From Acanthosepion pharaonis (Eukaryota > Mollusca > Cephalopoda > Sepiida > Sepiidae), in assembly GCA_903632075.3 (NCBI GenBank), contig CAHIKZ030000955.1, positions 387,501-451,500 of the forward strand: a stretch of DNA of 64,000 nt. Direction: 5' to 3'. Position 1 is the stretch's first letter. The number at the start of each line of letters is the position of its first letter. The translations under genes and the position numbers were made by a program. Under the pieces are notes generated by a model. It was not told the origin of the DNA and did not search any database. It saw only the letters and a list, made by a program, of their open reading frames with translations. This document shows, one piece after another, positions 22,441 to 33,050 of this stretch.

Positions 22441-22655
22441 ATGGTAATATGAAGAGTCATAATCTCCAGTAAGTCATATCACCAAAAAGTCATGACAGCC
22501 ACTTTTATTAAGGCTTCAGAAGAGGGAATGAGGAACCATATCCTAAATGGGGAGACAAGGGATAAAGATGAGGAAGGAATGTGCCCACGCAATGTTACAT
22601 TATTATTATTCATGTTATTCAGTTGTTTAATAGGATAGAAATAGAATAAAAATAA

Positions 22656-22728
22656 AGGGTGTTCCAATAACTTGGACCAATTTTAAATGTGAATTAAGTT
22701 TAGAATTGGTCCAAGTTATTGAAACACC
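22656..22728. mobile_element. 73 bp hairpin MITE
   Basis: The left arm GGGTGTTCCAATAACTTGG continues into ACCAATT, and the right arm is its near-perfect reverse complement (AATTGGTCCAAGTTATTGAA). Only about 20 bases lie between the arms. Its GGTGTT ends are like those of mariner-type elements. Confidence 0.8.
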
Positions 22729-22989
22729 TATAAAATTTGATTTGATTACTCAGTAGAAGGGAGACATTTATGGCTAATGATTTCAAATAGATTGGTGAAT
22801 TTTATAAGATATCAATTCTGATTGGGTTGTATAATCTATCAGACTTGACTGTAGGTAAATATTGGTCAAATTTATACTTCAGTCTGCAAGCTTCTATCCA
22901 GAAGGTGGCCTTTTTGGTGGGGGTTGCAAGGGGTAAATAAATGAATAATAACCCAATGATCCTACCAAAATAGATCACATTACGTTTCT

Positions 22990-23705
22990 TTTGTGGAGCA
23001 GTTGTGAACATTTATCCTTGTCCTTCGACTGCTTCAATCATCAAGGGGACCCGAGAGCAGAAGAAATCAACAATTTTCTCCAGGCTGATCTCAAGAGTTC
23101 CAGCATTGTGATGTCCATCCACTCTTTAATGACTGATCAGCTCTTGTGTTGCCATTCCCATCAGTGTCTGCCCTGTTGTCCATCAGTGCCTTGCATGTTG
23201 GTCTTGCAGAAGCCGTCATACTGTGTGATGTGACCAAGCCATGTCATCTTCTGACACTTAATAGTGGTAAGAAGAGATTCCTGTCAGCCAACAAAACTTT
23301 CAACCTTGCTCTATAGTTGTTAGGTTTGATGCAGAGGAGTTTAAATGCCTGGATCTTTTTTCCTCTCTCGACCAGGAGTGTCTCACACCCATAGAGGAGG
23401 GTGGAGATGACCAGTGATTTGTAGAGATTGAACTTGGTCTGGAAGCTATGTTGCTCTTTCATATCTTTTCCAGTCTGGCTATTGCAGCTGTGTCAATCCA
23501 TGTGCATATTTCTGCATTGCAGGTGACATTTTTTTGACAGGGTTGCTCCCAAGTACTTAAAGCTGGCACTTACTCTAGTCACCCATATGTCACAACCATC
23601 CTGGAGTGATTCAGTGGGATGTGCGACTTTTGTTGACATAGTGTTACTTCCTTGTGGTCTTTTCAGTGGGCTTTCAGACAGCTTGATGATGCTCATCGCC
23701 TCTTC
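22990..23705 (-). pseudogene. LINE ORF2 C-terminal relic (second lineage)
   Basis: The minus strand reads EEAMSIIKLSESPLKRPQGS in order with SFKYLGATLSK (23493-23696), then after a short break KFNLYKSLVISTLLYGCET and KKIQAFKLLCI (23244-23462), then WHGLVTSH. These are typical blocks C-terminal to the reverse transcriptase of LINEs (KYLGATL, YKSLV.S.LLYGCETW, the GHV-like end). Stops and the change of FGHV to GLV show decay. It differs from the relic at 11825-12540 and from the IEYC-type tails. Confidence 0.85.
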
Positions 23706-23734
23706 AAGCTCTTGACAAACATATATATAGTTAA

Positions 23735-23815
23735 GATAATATATTCATCATTACAATTGGTTCTCCATAACAGAAATTACTTATGAATCAATCTAATACA
23801 TAGTTAATTTCAAAT
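23735..23815 (+). repeat. Short interspersed repeat W, copy 2
   Basis: It matches 4438-4530 at TCATTACAATTGGTT and GAAATTACTTATGA. It lies directly before a tRNA-SINE. Confidence 0.45.
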
Positions 23816-24122
23816 AATTGGTGCCTAGCTGAATGACTAGAACATTACTATTTCAACTATAAGCCCTCAGTTTGAATCTTACCATGGTCAATTTGATGAG
23901 GAGGTGGCTACTTGATAATATTGACTTGGGAGGACCCAGTTTGTGGCACTGTTGGGATGTGCCTGAAAAACGCACCAAGGCTTGACCAAAGGCTTGTGAG
24001 TGAAACTGAAAGATGTTGATGGTTGTGCTGGCATGAAGTCACCAGTCATCATGACTGAGGGATTGATCATTGCTGGCCTTATTCAACTTTTGATCATACA
24101 AGGTTAGGCACTCTCTACCAGA

Positions 24123-25145
24123 AACCATAACTAAGCATTGAAACATTGGTTTCTGCATGATCACTGAGGTTAAACAACATTGAGTCTGGTCAGTACTTAG
24201 CTGGGTGACCACTTGAGCATACCAGTTGCTGTAAGATTGGATAAGTAGGTGATGTAATAAATAACACCTTGGAATTGTTAATTGGAGAGTTGAGTTCCAA
24301 TTCAAGTTGAGTTCGTTATATTCACTTATGTGCAAATACCCTTGGGAAAAGTATGAATCCAACTCTTCTGACCCCAGCTATTGGTTAATTAGTGTTGTAA
24401 CCTAGGGAAGGTTACTGAATAGAATAATCGCACAAAGGCCAGTAATGAATGATAATACTTAGGACAAGAACAACACATATAAGATTCGCCAGCGGCAAGT
24501 AGAAGTAGTAGTCAACTGCAAATGAGTCAAGTGAATTCCACAATGAATCTCCAACTGCAGACCAACATACAGTATTTACTACTGTATTTATGTGAATAGG
24601 GATATACCCATTATTGTCAGTAGGTATGCTACAACATATATTCAGTTGAATTTTTAGGTTTGTAGCCACATTGTGTCTCTGTTATAGTGGAACACACCTA
24701 TTCTATAGTTAATAGAATATCTCATCTATAATAAGTAGGAGTAGTAAAAGTAACGAGTCAGTCGGCAGTGAGTTGGTGAGTGAGTCAATGTCTGACGACT
24801 GTTAGTCAGATATTAAAGTATCAGCCACCACAACTAGATTACTGCGTCATTACCTATTATATCAAGTTCCTAACGTTTTGTACGTTGAACCTATTTTAGG
24901 ACCAACTTAGTACAAATACAAGCCTCCACTGTGAAACCACTACATAACAACTTGGCGACGAGGGATTCAAACTCATACGGAGGAAGAAAAACCTTTTGTA
25001 CTCTACAACAGTCTCTAAATCATTATTATTGCAAAGAAAAAAATTCTGACAATCTAAAGATATTTTCTAGCTTTAAATAACCGACAAAGGGTTGATAAGC
25101 CATAGAAAATGAATGAACAAATGAATCAATCAAACAGTTACTAAG
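24123..25145 (+). mobile_element. 5S-tRNA SINE, split by an LTR element
   Basis: The head, tRNA-like unit and core occupy 24123-24392; the tail with TCTCTAAATCATTATTATTG, TTAAATAACCGACAAAGGGT and TGATAAGCCATAG resumes at 25011. The insertion lies between the GGTTAATTAG and CTAAATCATT blocks that are neighbours in unbroken copies such as 30166-30543. A few bases of the SINE are lost at the junction. Confidence 0.85.
24393..25010 (+). mobile_element. LTR retrotransposon remnant
   Basis: The insertion begins TGTTGTAACC. A first candidate LTR ends at CTACATAACA (24393-24949, 557 bp) and is followed by ACTTGGCGACGAGGGATT, a leader of the type found next to a primer-binding site in Ty3/Gypsy-like elements. 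The whole insert ends TACAACA at 25010. Coding sequence is absent. The exact borders and target duplication are not resolved. Confidence 0.6.
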
Positions 25146-25310
25146 GTCTACTCAGTATAGTTGCAGTATAAATCATAGGTTGGGTCTGTGGCTGTATTGA
25201 AAAAAAAAAAATACAAACATGACAAAGCAGGCATTAGCAAGAGGCATTATCTAGCCATCCTAATAGTCTTCCAAGATCAATGGATGCCTTTCCTCTAATT
25301 TCATATACAC

Positions 25311-26338
25311 ATGTGAACTGTATAATACAAACTTTATTGTCATTACTCAGACTTTGTTCATAATTACTAATTTTTTTTCTATCCAAATGTATTTTTTTCT
25401 TAGTTTAATATTTATTCTTGTACAAACAACTTAGGATTAATTGCATTCTTTGTAAGGAAGAAAGAAAAATGAATAAGAATATAAAACATTATGAAGGGAA
25501 AAGTGATAGTTTCTTACCTATTTGTTAACCACTCTGAAAACTCATAATTGATGTTATTTCTATATAAGGCAACAGGTATTAATCCAAACAAGTTACATTA
25601 AATACAACCAACTACGTATACCTGTTTAAAATTGTTATTTTTCCAATTTTCAAATAACGTGTTGTATATTAGGATCAAAATTTTGAATAAACTCTGAAGA
25701 TGATGTTTATTCTATTGTTTTGTTCAAGTATTTCTCAATCATTTTGGTCATTTTCAAGAACCATGTAGTAGGCAAGATTCTGTTGGTTACACACTGTTAT
25801 TCTTTAGAAAGCTGAAAGTTTATAAACCCATGGTGACATAAGGTATAATAGTTAAGAGGAGCAAGGAATCTGACTGCACCAAAACAATGCATTTTTTTTT
25901 ATATGCATATTAAATATTTCATACACACTTCATGATACTGTTTCTTGTGGTGAAAGATATTTTATTTAATAGTTATTTTGTATAATAATATTAGTTATTT
26001 TGTATAATAATATCTTCTAGAATTTTGAGTCATTCCTTGAATTGGATGCTGTATAATATTTTGGTATTATCCACTAATATTTGTCATATTGTATTTGTCA
26101 TAGTTGTATTTTGGGTGTTCATTATGTGCACAAATTGCACTGTGTTTTGACAAGTGACAAGTCAGCCTACTGGAAATTGTGGTGCATGTGTGTGCAATGT
26201 AAGAATTTAATTCTGTTTTTTGATTGTTGATATTGAAGATGCAATCCTCCGAATGTAAGAGAATTCATAAACATTATTTTTACATTATATTGACACTGAA
26301 GCTCACCAAACCATGACATTTTCATTACTATACTTGAG
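25311..26338. other. Unassigned AT-rich stretch
   Basis: No gene is seen. A 22-base unit ending TTTGTATAATAATAT is tandemly doubled at about 25967-26011. Confidence 0.45.
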
Positions 26339-26716
26339 TCTTATGGTCATATCACATTGAAGCACAGGCTCCTACATAATCACAGTAGTTAAGCAATGTT
26401 GAGTTTGGTCAGTACCTAGATGGGCGACTGCTTGGGAATACCAGGTGCTTGGATATGCGGCTGGTGTAATGGGTAATGGCCTGGAATTGTTAATCGAGAA
26501 GCTGAGTTTCAATTCCAGTTGGGTTTGATATATTCACTTATGTGCAAATATGCTCAGGAAAGGTATGAATCCACCTTTTCTTCCCCGAGCTATCGGTTAA
26601 TTAGTAAAATTTATATCACTAAATCATTATTACCTCAAAAAAATTTCTTATAGCTTAAAAATCATTTACTGGCTTTAAATAACATGCAAAGGGATGATAA
26701 GCTGTAGAAAACAAAT
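26339..26716 (+). mobile_element. 5S-tRNA SINE, full length
   Basis: The head keeps CTTATGGTCATATCAC, GTTAAGCAATGTTGAGTT, CCTAGATGGGCGACTGC and TGGGAATACCAGGTGC; the tRNA-like unit has GGCTGGTGTAATGGGTAATG and GAGTTTCAATTCC; the core and the standard tail (TTAAATAACATGCAAAGGG, TGATAAGC) follow. Confidence 0.88.
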
Positions 26717-27179
26717 TGATTTCTTCTTTTTTTTTTTTTTTTTTTTAAACTAGAGGTCCCTAAACTTTTTAGATTATTGACTGCTTTATGGAATCTTTCA
26801 GACCTCATTGACCCTCAGATATGTACAAAAAAGAATATTGATAATAACTATTTTTTACTTAAGAGTAGAAATTCATTTGTCCTTTTCTTTTATTATTGGT
26901 TGTGAATAAAAATTTATTTTAGTTTTACATTTTTTTTTATTCCTTTTTCAATTTCTGTTTTACTTCCTGTATAGGAAGCTGGTTAAATAATAACAACATT
27001 AATGATGATGAAAAAAACTTCATAAATATTATAGGTCACAATAAACACATTATATAATATTAATATACATTTTTATTGAGTTGGCTGACACTATTAATGG
27101 GAAGAATATGTTTGGTGGGCAGTAGCAAGAGCATTGATATTTGGTTGAAAATTGAGTTTGTCACAAAAGAAGGCACATT
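26717..27179. other. Unassigned stretch
   Basis: It holds a T run at 26728-26746 and AT-rich sequence without features. Confidence 0.45.
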
Positions 27180-27355
27180 GATAGTGGTTGGATTAGGAAA
27201 TCTGAGAAATGAGTTCAAATACCAGTCAAGTTCATTACATTCACTTATGTACTAATACTCTTGGGAAAGGTGTGAATCCATCTTTTCTCCCTGCACCTAT
27301 GGGTAAATAGCAGGACTGACTGGATCCTATAGCCATGGGTGGCAACCAGTCTAGA
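27180..27355 (+). mobile_element. tRNA-headed SINE with shared core, 5' damaged
   Basis: The B-box-like GAGTTCAAATACC, core (TTCATTACATTCACTTATG ... GGTGTGAATCC) and tail (GATCCTATAGCCATGGGTGG) are present; most of the tRNA-like 5' half is diverged. Confidence 0.7.
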
Positions 27356-27528
27356 AGGACAATTCTGAATTCAAAACATTGAGGACCTAGTGTACAGACC
27401 CAGGGTGACACACATCATATTTTGTGGCCTTCTACTGTTGGTTAAGAGCTTAGTGAGGAGACGGGTGCTGTCAAGCTATCTGAAAGGATCAGGAAGAAAA
27501 ATGAAAGTTTGTTTCTTCTGAACTCTGG

Positions 27529-27960
27529 TCATTCTGATGATGGAAGCAGCTGAAAAATTGATGAGTTAAAAATCACCTGACTTTCCAGGTTCAATCTATT
27601 TCTCTGCTTAATCAGAATTTTGCTTGTGTGGCTAAAACCAGCTTCAACCATGTACATAAATACAAAGTAAAAATGTCTCAAATGCTGTACTAAGCTTGGG
27701 ATATTTAGTAATAGTACAAAGCTCCAGTTGTCCCTGAGGCTTTTATTTTTGAAAAGTGATTTAGCTTCAAGACCCACATGCATATTGATGAGTCTATCTT
27801 GGAAGTTAGATGTATTGTCTGTGTTTTCTATTTCTAAATCAAATGGTGTAACAATCCAATCAACTATATACATTTTATCAAGCCCATCAAAAAGTACTGG
27901 AAAGTTTTCACTTAATTTATCCAGATGCTTTGTGTACCAAGTGTAACAGCAAAATTGTTC
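27529..27960 (-). pseudogene. hAT-type transposase C-terminal relic
   Basis: A 114-codon minus-strand open frame has the layout of the C-terminal dimerisation region of hAT transposases of the ZBED/SCAND3-like kind: a WIVTPFDLE block, a helix-rich middle with SLRDNWSF, and VEAGFSHTSKILIKQRNRLN, which corresponds to the conserved CE.GFS....K...RNRL motif (the C is replaced by V). The frame continues for some codons upstream of its first ATG (to about 27960), suggesting a truncated longer protein. N-terminal BED finger and catalytic residues are absent. It could be a host gene fragment derived from such a transposase, but I see no exon signals. Confidence 0.7.
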
Positions 27961-28059
27961 AATTGTTAGATCAAGCTTTGAACTGTAGTACCTTAGAAAT
28001 GATTAAAGCTATCTTACTGGAATTATTCAAAGTTTAGGTGCTATTGGACTCTACCTTGA

Positions 28060-28400
28060 ACAATAACAATGTATTTAGCTCTAAGTTGAAATGATGATCC
28101 CTCTTCCTGTTGTGACCTCCTGATCAAGTTAAACTTATTCACTGTTCTCTTGATGGTTCATGAATGGACTTTGAAGATGGAAGCCAGAGTATGAATGTTG
28201 GTACCATTGGTGAAGGCTTCAATGATCTTTTTCCTCTCACCATTGCTCAGTTTGGAAGTTATAGTGGAGCTGACACAAAATGATATTAACCTGTTCTCTT
28301 TCTAGCTGAATAACTCAAAGGATTTTTCAGTGATTCTTACAACAAATGGTGTCAAGATGGCTAAACGTCTTATCTGAAAATCTGGGGAAAAAGAAAATCA
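28060..28400 (-). pseudogene. Transposase helix-turn-helix relic
   Basis: The minus strand reads KLSNGERKKIIEAFTNGTNI followed by HTLASIFKVHS and TIKRTVNKFN, a helix-turn-helix like the N-terminal DNA-binding part of Tc1/mariner transposases. The downstream catalytic domain is not recognisable. The stop inside the recognition helix region shows decay. It lies just upstream, in its own orientation, of the hAT-like relic, but they appear to be different families. Confidence 0.5.
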
Positions 28401-29454
28401 ATTAGTTTAGTGTTTTTTTTATTTTTTTTTATTTTAGATATTAAACATTTTGTGGGATGGACAATTATCACATGCTGTTACATTCGATATGACTCTAGGT
28501 AATAGTCTAATTCTTTTTTTTTTATTTCTTGACATATATGAATGCCACTTTGGGGTCTAAAACATTTAATCAACCCTGTGGAATTTATTAACCCTTTTTG
28601 CCCCCCAGAAACTTAGTGTCCCCTCCCCACTGACATTTATTGACACTTTGGATTGGGAGATCTTTGGTTTAAACTGATAACAGTGTAACATTTGAAAATA
28701 TTGAGTTATTCTCCTGTTTGCTTTTGTTCTTCAACTACAAATGAACAAACCTAGCTGCCCATAATTAATACTTCAGTATATAACACCAAGGCAAAAACAA
28801 ATAAACTAGAAGCCATTAAATAAAAATGAAACATTAAGTAAGCAAATATTTAATTTACTACATATATACCATTGAAAAATACATGCATGTGTGTGCAGGA
28901 GTATATTTTGTATAATCTATATACATATGTTCAAACAGCAAAGAAAATACTCCATAAACCCAACCAGCCATAATTAATATCCTAAAACAGGGGGAAAAAA
29001 TCACTTAACCAGTTTATAAATTAATAACAAAGTACAGATACAAGTGAGTGTGCATGTGCATTTGTATACATAGATGTGTATGAATGTATATGTGTATGTA
29101 TGCGCACATACATATGTATGTGTGGACATATGAATTCAGGCATAAGCATACAAATTAAAACAATAATAAACAAAAATTTAATTATAAACCTAACCTCCAA
29201 GTAATAGCCTAATAGTACTTAAGATACCACTAAATCAAATAAGAAAAACAAAATAATAGCCAGGTGAAAAATCTTTACTTTATTATTTAAGCATTAAAAT
29301 TAATTATTTATGTAAAAAATGAAATACAATTTTCCTAACTCAAGACTAGAAGGCGCAAAAATTAAAAATGACTGCTTGTTTAGAAAAACTGAAAGCCAAA
29401 AGGCAACAACTGAAAAAAGAAAAAGAAAAAAAGATGTGTGAAAAGGTTAATGAA
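28401..29454. other. Unassigned AT-rich stretch
   Basis: No gene is seen. Alternating TGTATG-type simple sequence lies at about 29043-29128. Confidence 0.45.
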
Positions 29455-29720
29455 TAAGTGTAAAGTTGTACAGATGTAAGATGGAACATAAGTGCAGATT
29501 ATGAGGATAGGTAGCATAGATAACAGTTGACCTTTGACTTGAAGAGGTTAAATTGCAGTGATTGGGGAAGCATCCCTCTTGAGAGTTTGTTCTACAAAGT
29601 AGTGAAGAACTTCCTTCTTACCAATGAAATATCAAGGGAATGAAGCTGATGGTATTCATCTTTATAGTAAGTCAAATGAGGAAGTTGCTAGAGCCTAACA
29701 TGTGTGCTGATTCTTTTAGA
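29455..29720 (+). repeat. Interspersed repeat U, copy 2
   Basis: Blocks shared with the copies at 18845 and 55425 include TGCAGATTATGAGGATAGGT, CTTGAAGAGG, TTGGGGAAGCATC and GAGAGTTTGTTC. A short open frame at 29640-29840 starts inside it and is not considered a gene. Confidence 0.6.
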
Positions 29721-30165
29721 CTTCTAGGGTTTTCTGTCTATGACCATGACATCCTTACCCTTGTATTCATTCCCACAACTGCAGGTGATGGAATACATGC
29801 AGTTTTCGATCTGCTAAAAGTGGTGGGAGACTTGGTTTGAGATAGGGTTGAATTGCTTTATAATACTCTCCTGAAATTGTATAAACCATAGCTCCTCTGA
29901 AAACTTTCTGATCACCACCTACATATGGGAGACTCCAGCTGATTTTTTTTTACTTGTTATCCTTGAATCTTCATCTTGGTATGTATTTCGTTTGCCTCGG
30001 TATTGTAGATAGTGAAAGATTCATACGTTCATGCTGTACAGATGACGGGAATTGAAACTCATGTACGATCTGCTGAAGATTGGCTTATAAATGTTAGAAA
30101 TCTTGAATCTGTATTCTATGTGGGTTGTTAGTGCAAATGTTATCATTGTAAAGACTAATAAAGAC

Positions 30166-30543
30166 AGGCTTATGGCCATATTGCGTTGAAAGACCGGTTC
30201 CTGAATGATCATGAAGTTAAGCAACATTGAGCCTGGTCAGTACTTAGATGGGTGACTGCTTGGGAATACCAGGTGCTATAAGCTTGGATAATGGCTTGGA
30301 ATTTTTAATCGAAGAGCTGAGTTTCAATTCCACTTAGGTTTGTTATATTCACTTAAGTGCAAATACCCTTGGGAAAGGTATGAATCTGCCTCTTCTCTCC
30401 CCAGCTATGGGTTAATTAGTAAATCTTGTATCACTAAATCATTATTTAAAAAAAAAAGTTCGTATAATCTAAATTTATTTTCTGGCTTTAAATAACCTGC
30501 AAAGGGTTGATAAGCCATAAAAAATGAATGAATCAATCAATCA
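30166..30543 (+). mobile_element. 5S-tRNA SINE, best preserved 5S head
   Basis: The head begins GGCTTATGGCCATATTGCG and retains GAAGTTAAGCAAC (5S A box), GTCAGTACTTAGATGGGTGA (intermediate element and C box start) and TGGGAATACCAGGTGCTATA, almost colinear with canonical 5S rRNA. The 5' part of the tRNA-like unit (GCTGGTGTAAT) is deleted, the B-box side and the core and tail are kept. The tail ends in an AATGAATGAATC-type simple run. Confidence 0.9.
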
Positions 30544-30647
30544 CTAATAAGAACACCAGACTAAATCTCTCGTATTAAAAATTATTTATTCATCTCCTGA
30601 CCTCATTAATATTGATACTGAGGTCTGTGGCTTTGTGTTGCCAAACC

Positions 30648-30765
30648 ATTATTATCTCCAAAAATGAAATAAATTGCATATGAAATATTTGGAATTCGCC
30701 ATTAAATAACCCATGTAGGTGTTGATATACTGCCAAGCAAAAACAACCAACCAATTAAAGTATTT
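30648..30765 (+). repeat. Alternative 5S-SINE tail fragment
   Basis: It repeats the 3' end of the copy at 20200-20575 (ATTATTATCTCCAAAAATGA, AAATATTTGGAATT, GGTGTTGATATACTGC, AACAACCAA). No head or core is attached. Confidence 0.6.
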
Positions 30766-30929
30766 CTCATATATGTTTACTGTTACTGTAAATAATAACA
30801 ATTCTGTAGTGAAGCCTTCTTTCTCTCATTTGTCTGAAGCCAATTGAAAATATGTTGTCTTTCCACAGAATGTCAACATTTTCATGTTGAAACAACTGTA
30901 TGCTTTCCAAGAGAGGAGTCTGGGTAGCA

Positions 30930-32097
30930 ATACATAAACATGTTTGCAATAAGACAGATTGTTGAAAGGATGGTTTTTCCCATGACAACACTTTCTTAAC
31001 TACCTTCACTCTTTGGCAATGTTAATTTTTTTAAAAAGCGATGATTAGGATTGTAAAAAAAATAAAATAAAAATAAATAAATGCACATACGAAAGTGAAT
31101 TTATACATTTTCTTTGTTCTTGAGAATTTATAACAAAAATAATAAACACTATTTATTTATCAGATGGGCACCTCGACATGGTGTAATGGTTAGCAAGCTT
31201 GTCTTGCTAGAACATATTACGACTGAGTAGTGAGTTCGATCCTCACTGGGTGCTCCATACTTCCGGCCTTGTGCCACATCTAAGCAGCGCTTAGAAAATC
31301 ATTTGGGGCACCTCGGTGTGGTGTAATGGTTAGCAAGCTTGTCTCACTAGATCAGTTACAACTGAAAAGTGAGTTTGATCCTCACTAGATGCCCCATACT
31401 TTCGGCCTTGTGCCACATCTAAGCTACGCTTGGAAAATAACTTGAGGGCACCTCGCGGCGGTGTAATGGTTAGCAAGCTTGTCTCGCTAAATCAATTACG
31501 ACTGAGTAGTGAGTTTGATCCTCACTGGGTGCCCCATACATTCGGCCTTGTGCCACATCTGAGCTACACTTGAAAAATCACTATTTATTTATCAGATTGT
31601 TTATTTACACTATTTATGATATTGTTTATTGGAATGGTTGGCAAGACATTGGCTAATTGCCAATTGATTCAAACTTTATAAAATGGTAAATAATAAGGAT
31701 TCCCTTATAGTTGGTTCCCATATTTTAATAATTTAGTAAATGTTTATTAATTTATGAAAAAGAAAATTGTTTTCATATTTATTTCTTTATAAATTAATAA
31801 ATGATAAATATTGCATTAATTAGTTCTACCAGTTTTCAGAATGTTGTAAATATAAAATTATTCATGTAAATAAACAATTTAAAAAATAGTGCTTAATATT
31901 TTTGTTGTAAATTCTCAAGAACAAAAAAATGTATAAATTCACTTTCATCATGTGTTTAGGTTTTATTACAAATCTAATCATCACTTTTTAAGACAATAAA
32001 CATTACCGAAGAGTGAAGGTAGTTAAAAAAAAGCAGAGTCATGTGGAAAATACATCCTTTTGACACTATATCTTATTGTTTATCCAAGTTTGCCAGA
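30930..32097. repeat. Fold-back repeat family F with inserted SINE trimer
   Basis: The left arm (30930-31165) and the right part (31579-32097) are inverted relative to each other: the reverse complement of 31890-32097 matches 30930-31146. The right part also contains the long middle seen in 12718-13232. Without the SINE trimer the whole would be able to form a stem of about 200 bp. Confidence 0.75.
31166..31578 (+). mobile_element. tRNA-SINE trimer
   Basis: Three tandem tRNA-derived units start at 31166, 31306 and 31446, an exact 140-base period. Each has GTGTAATGGTTAGCAAGCTT (A-box side), a B box (GTTCGATCCTCAC in unit 1, GTTTGATCCTCAC in units 2 and 3) and a tail with CGGCCTTGTGCCACATCT. 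The set is flanked by a perfect 19-base duplication CACTATTTATTTATCAGAT (31147-31165 and 31579-31597). The trimer therefore arrived in a single retroposition event. Confidence 0.92.
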
Positions 32098-32289
32098 GTC
32101 TGATTATAATTTATCTCAAATCATTTTATTGGATAGACTCATAATGTCCAAGTTTCAAATGAATGAGAGCATCTCTGATGTTCTCCACAAAATAGACTGA
32201 GATCTTCATATACGATGAAGACATATTTGTAAAGAATCTACTAAATGGATGACAAACTGAGCCTCAACAATTAAGGGCCTCAGTGGAAT

Positions 32290-33050
32290 ATGAATTTTTA
32301 GAAGGCTGAATTAGCTGTTGATTGATTCTTGTTCTTGCTCAGAATCTGTGACAACTTCCACTTTATTTTCAGAACAGGATACATTTTTACTTTGTTGTAG
32401 CCATCAGCCCCCAAATAGGCTGACCAATTTTTCTGATTATTCCATCACTATCATTGCATTGCCCTTGTCTCTTGGCAGTATAATGCATTTGGTATCATTC
32501 TGCAGAAATTTGATAACTGTACTTTCCTCTCTTGAGATGTTCTATTTGCTTTCTCCAGGACTGTCTCAATTTTAATCTTAACACTGCAGTTTGAGCATTA
32601 CAGATCCTCGAAGCTGTCTCCTCTCTTAAAGCAATAGTGAGTAAATCTGTGACTCACTTGATGATTGCTGTGTATTTGAGACCGGTGTTCAAAGGTCACT
32701 TCAGATTTCATTTGCTAATATTGATAACTGCTTTCAGAGACTGATAGTGGATATACATAATAGCTGTAGTTTCTGCATTTGATGTGCCTAGACTCCCTTT
32801 TCTAGATCATGTTCAGTTGTGTTTCTATCCATTTTTGATGTTATTCTGCCTATGAATGATTCTATCTGCTTAGAAACTTGATCCTGTACTTGACATTTCA
32901 TCCAGCAGATATGACAGATTCTTTCCCTAACCAGAATGTGCCTTTTCGTGTCCTTCTGATTATTGTAATAGAAACATTCACAATATACATTTCTTTGACT
33001 TCCTTAACAATATGAACAGCTTATTTTCTCAGGTTTTCATTTAAAAATAA
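32290..33050 (-). pseudogene. Penelope-like element relic (RT N-terminal side)
   Basis: The minus strand contains ILPRDKGNAMIVM at about 32447-32485, the DKG...VVM-type motif found N-terminal to the palm of Penelope-like reverse transcriptases, preceded by ESTVIKFLQNDTKC. Upstream there are further short readable pieces in changing frames but many stops. The GIY-YIG endonuclease end is not seen here. The assignment rests mainly on the motif and its spacing. Confidence 0.55.

Larger units (their letters stand above)
23826..25310 (+). mobile_element. tRNA-SINE (family 4) split by nested insertions
   Basis: The left part 23826-24122 (head with GACTAGAACATT, B-box-like GTTTGAATC, then TCATGACTGAGG) and the right part 25146-25310 (CTCAGTATAGTTGCAGTATA, TCTAGCCATCCTAATAG) together match the uninterrupted copy at 63304-63780. 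The 1 kb between them holds a 5S-SINE that is itself split by an LTR element. Confidence 0.8.

Noticed and set aside
30167..30285. Functional 5S rRNA gene
   Set aside because: Although the promoter boxes are present, the sequence deviates at many positions, lacks a T-run terminator at the right place and continues into a SINE body.
31166..31578. Cluster of three functional tRNA genes
   Set aside because: Units lack a complete cloverleaf, have a common SINE tail and a single target duplication around the whole set, which fits a SINE multimer.
31166..31578. CRISPR-like array from the regular 140 base repeats
   Set aside because: Only three long units exist, they are SINEs, and the window is eukaryotic.
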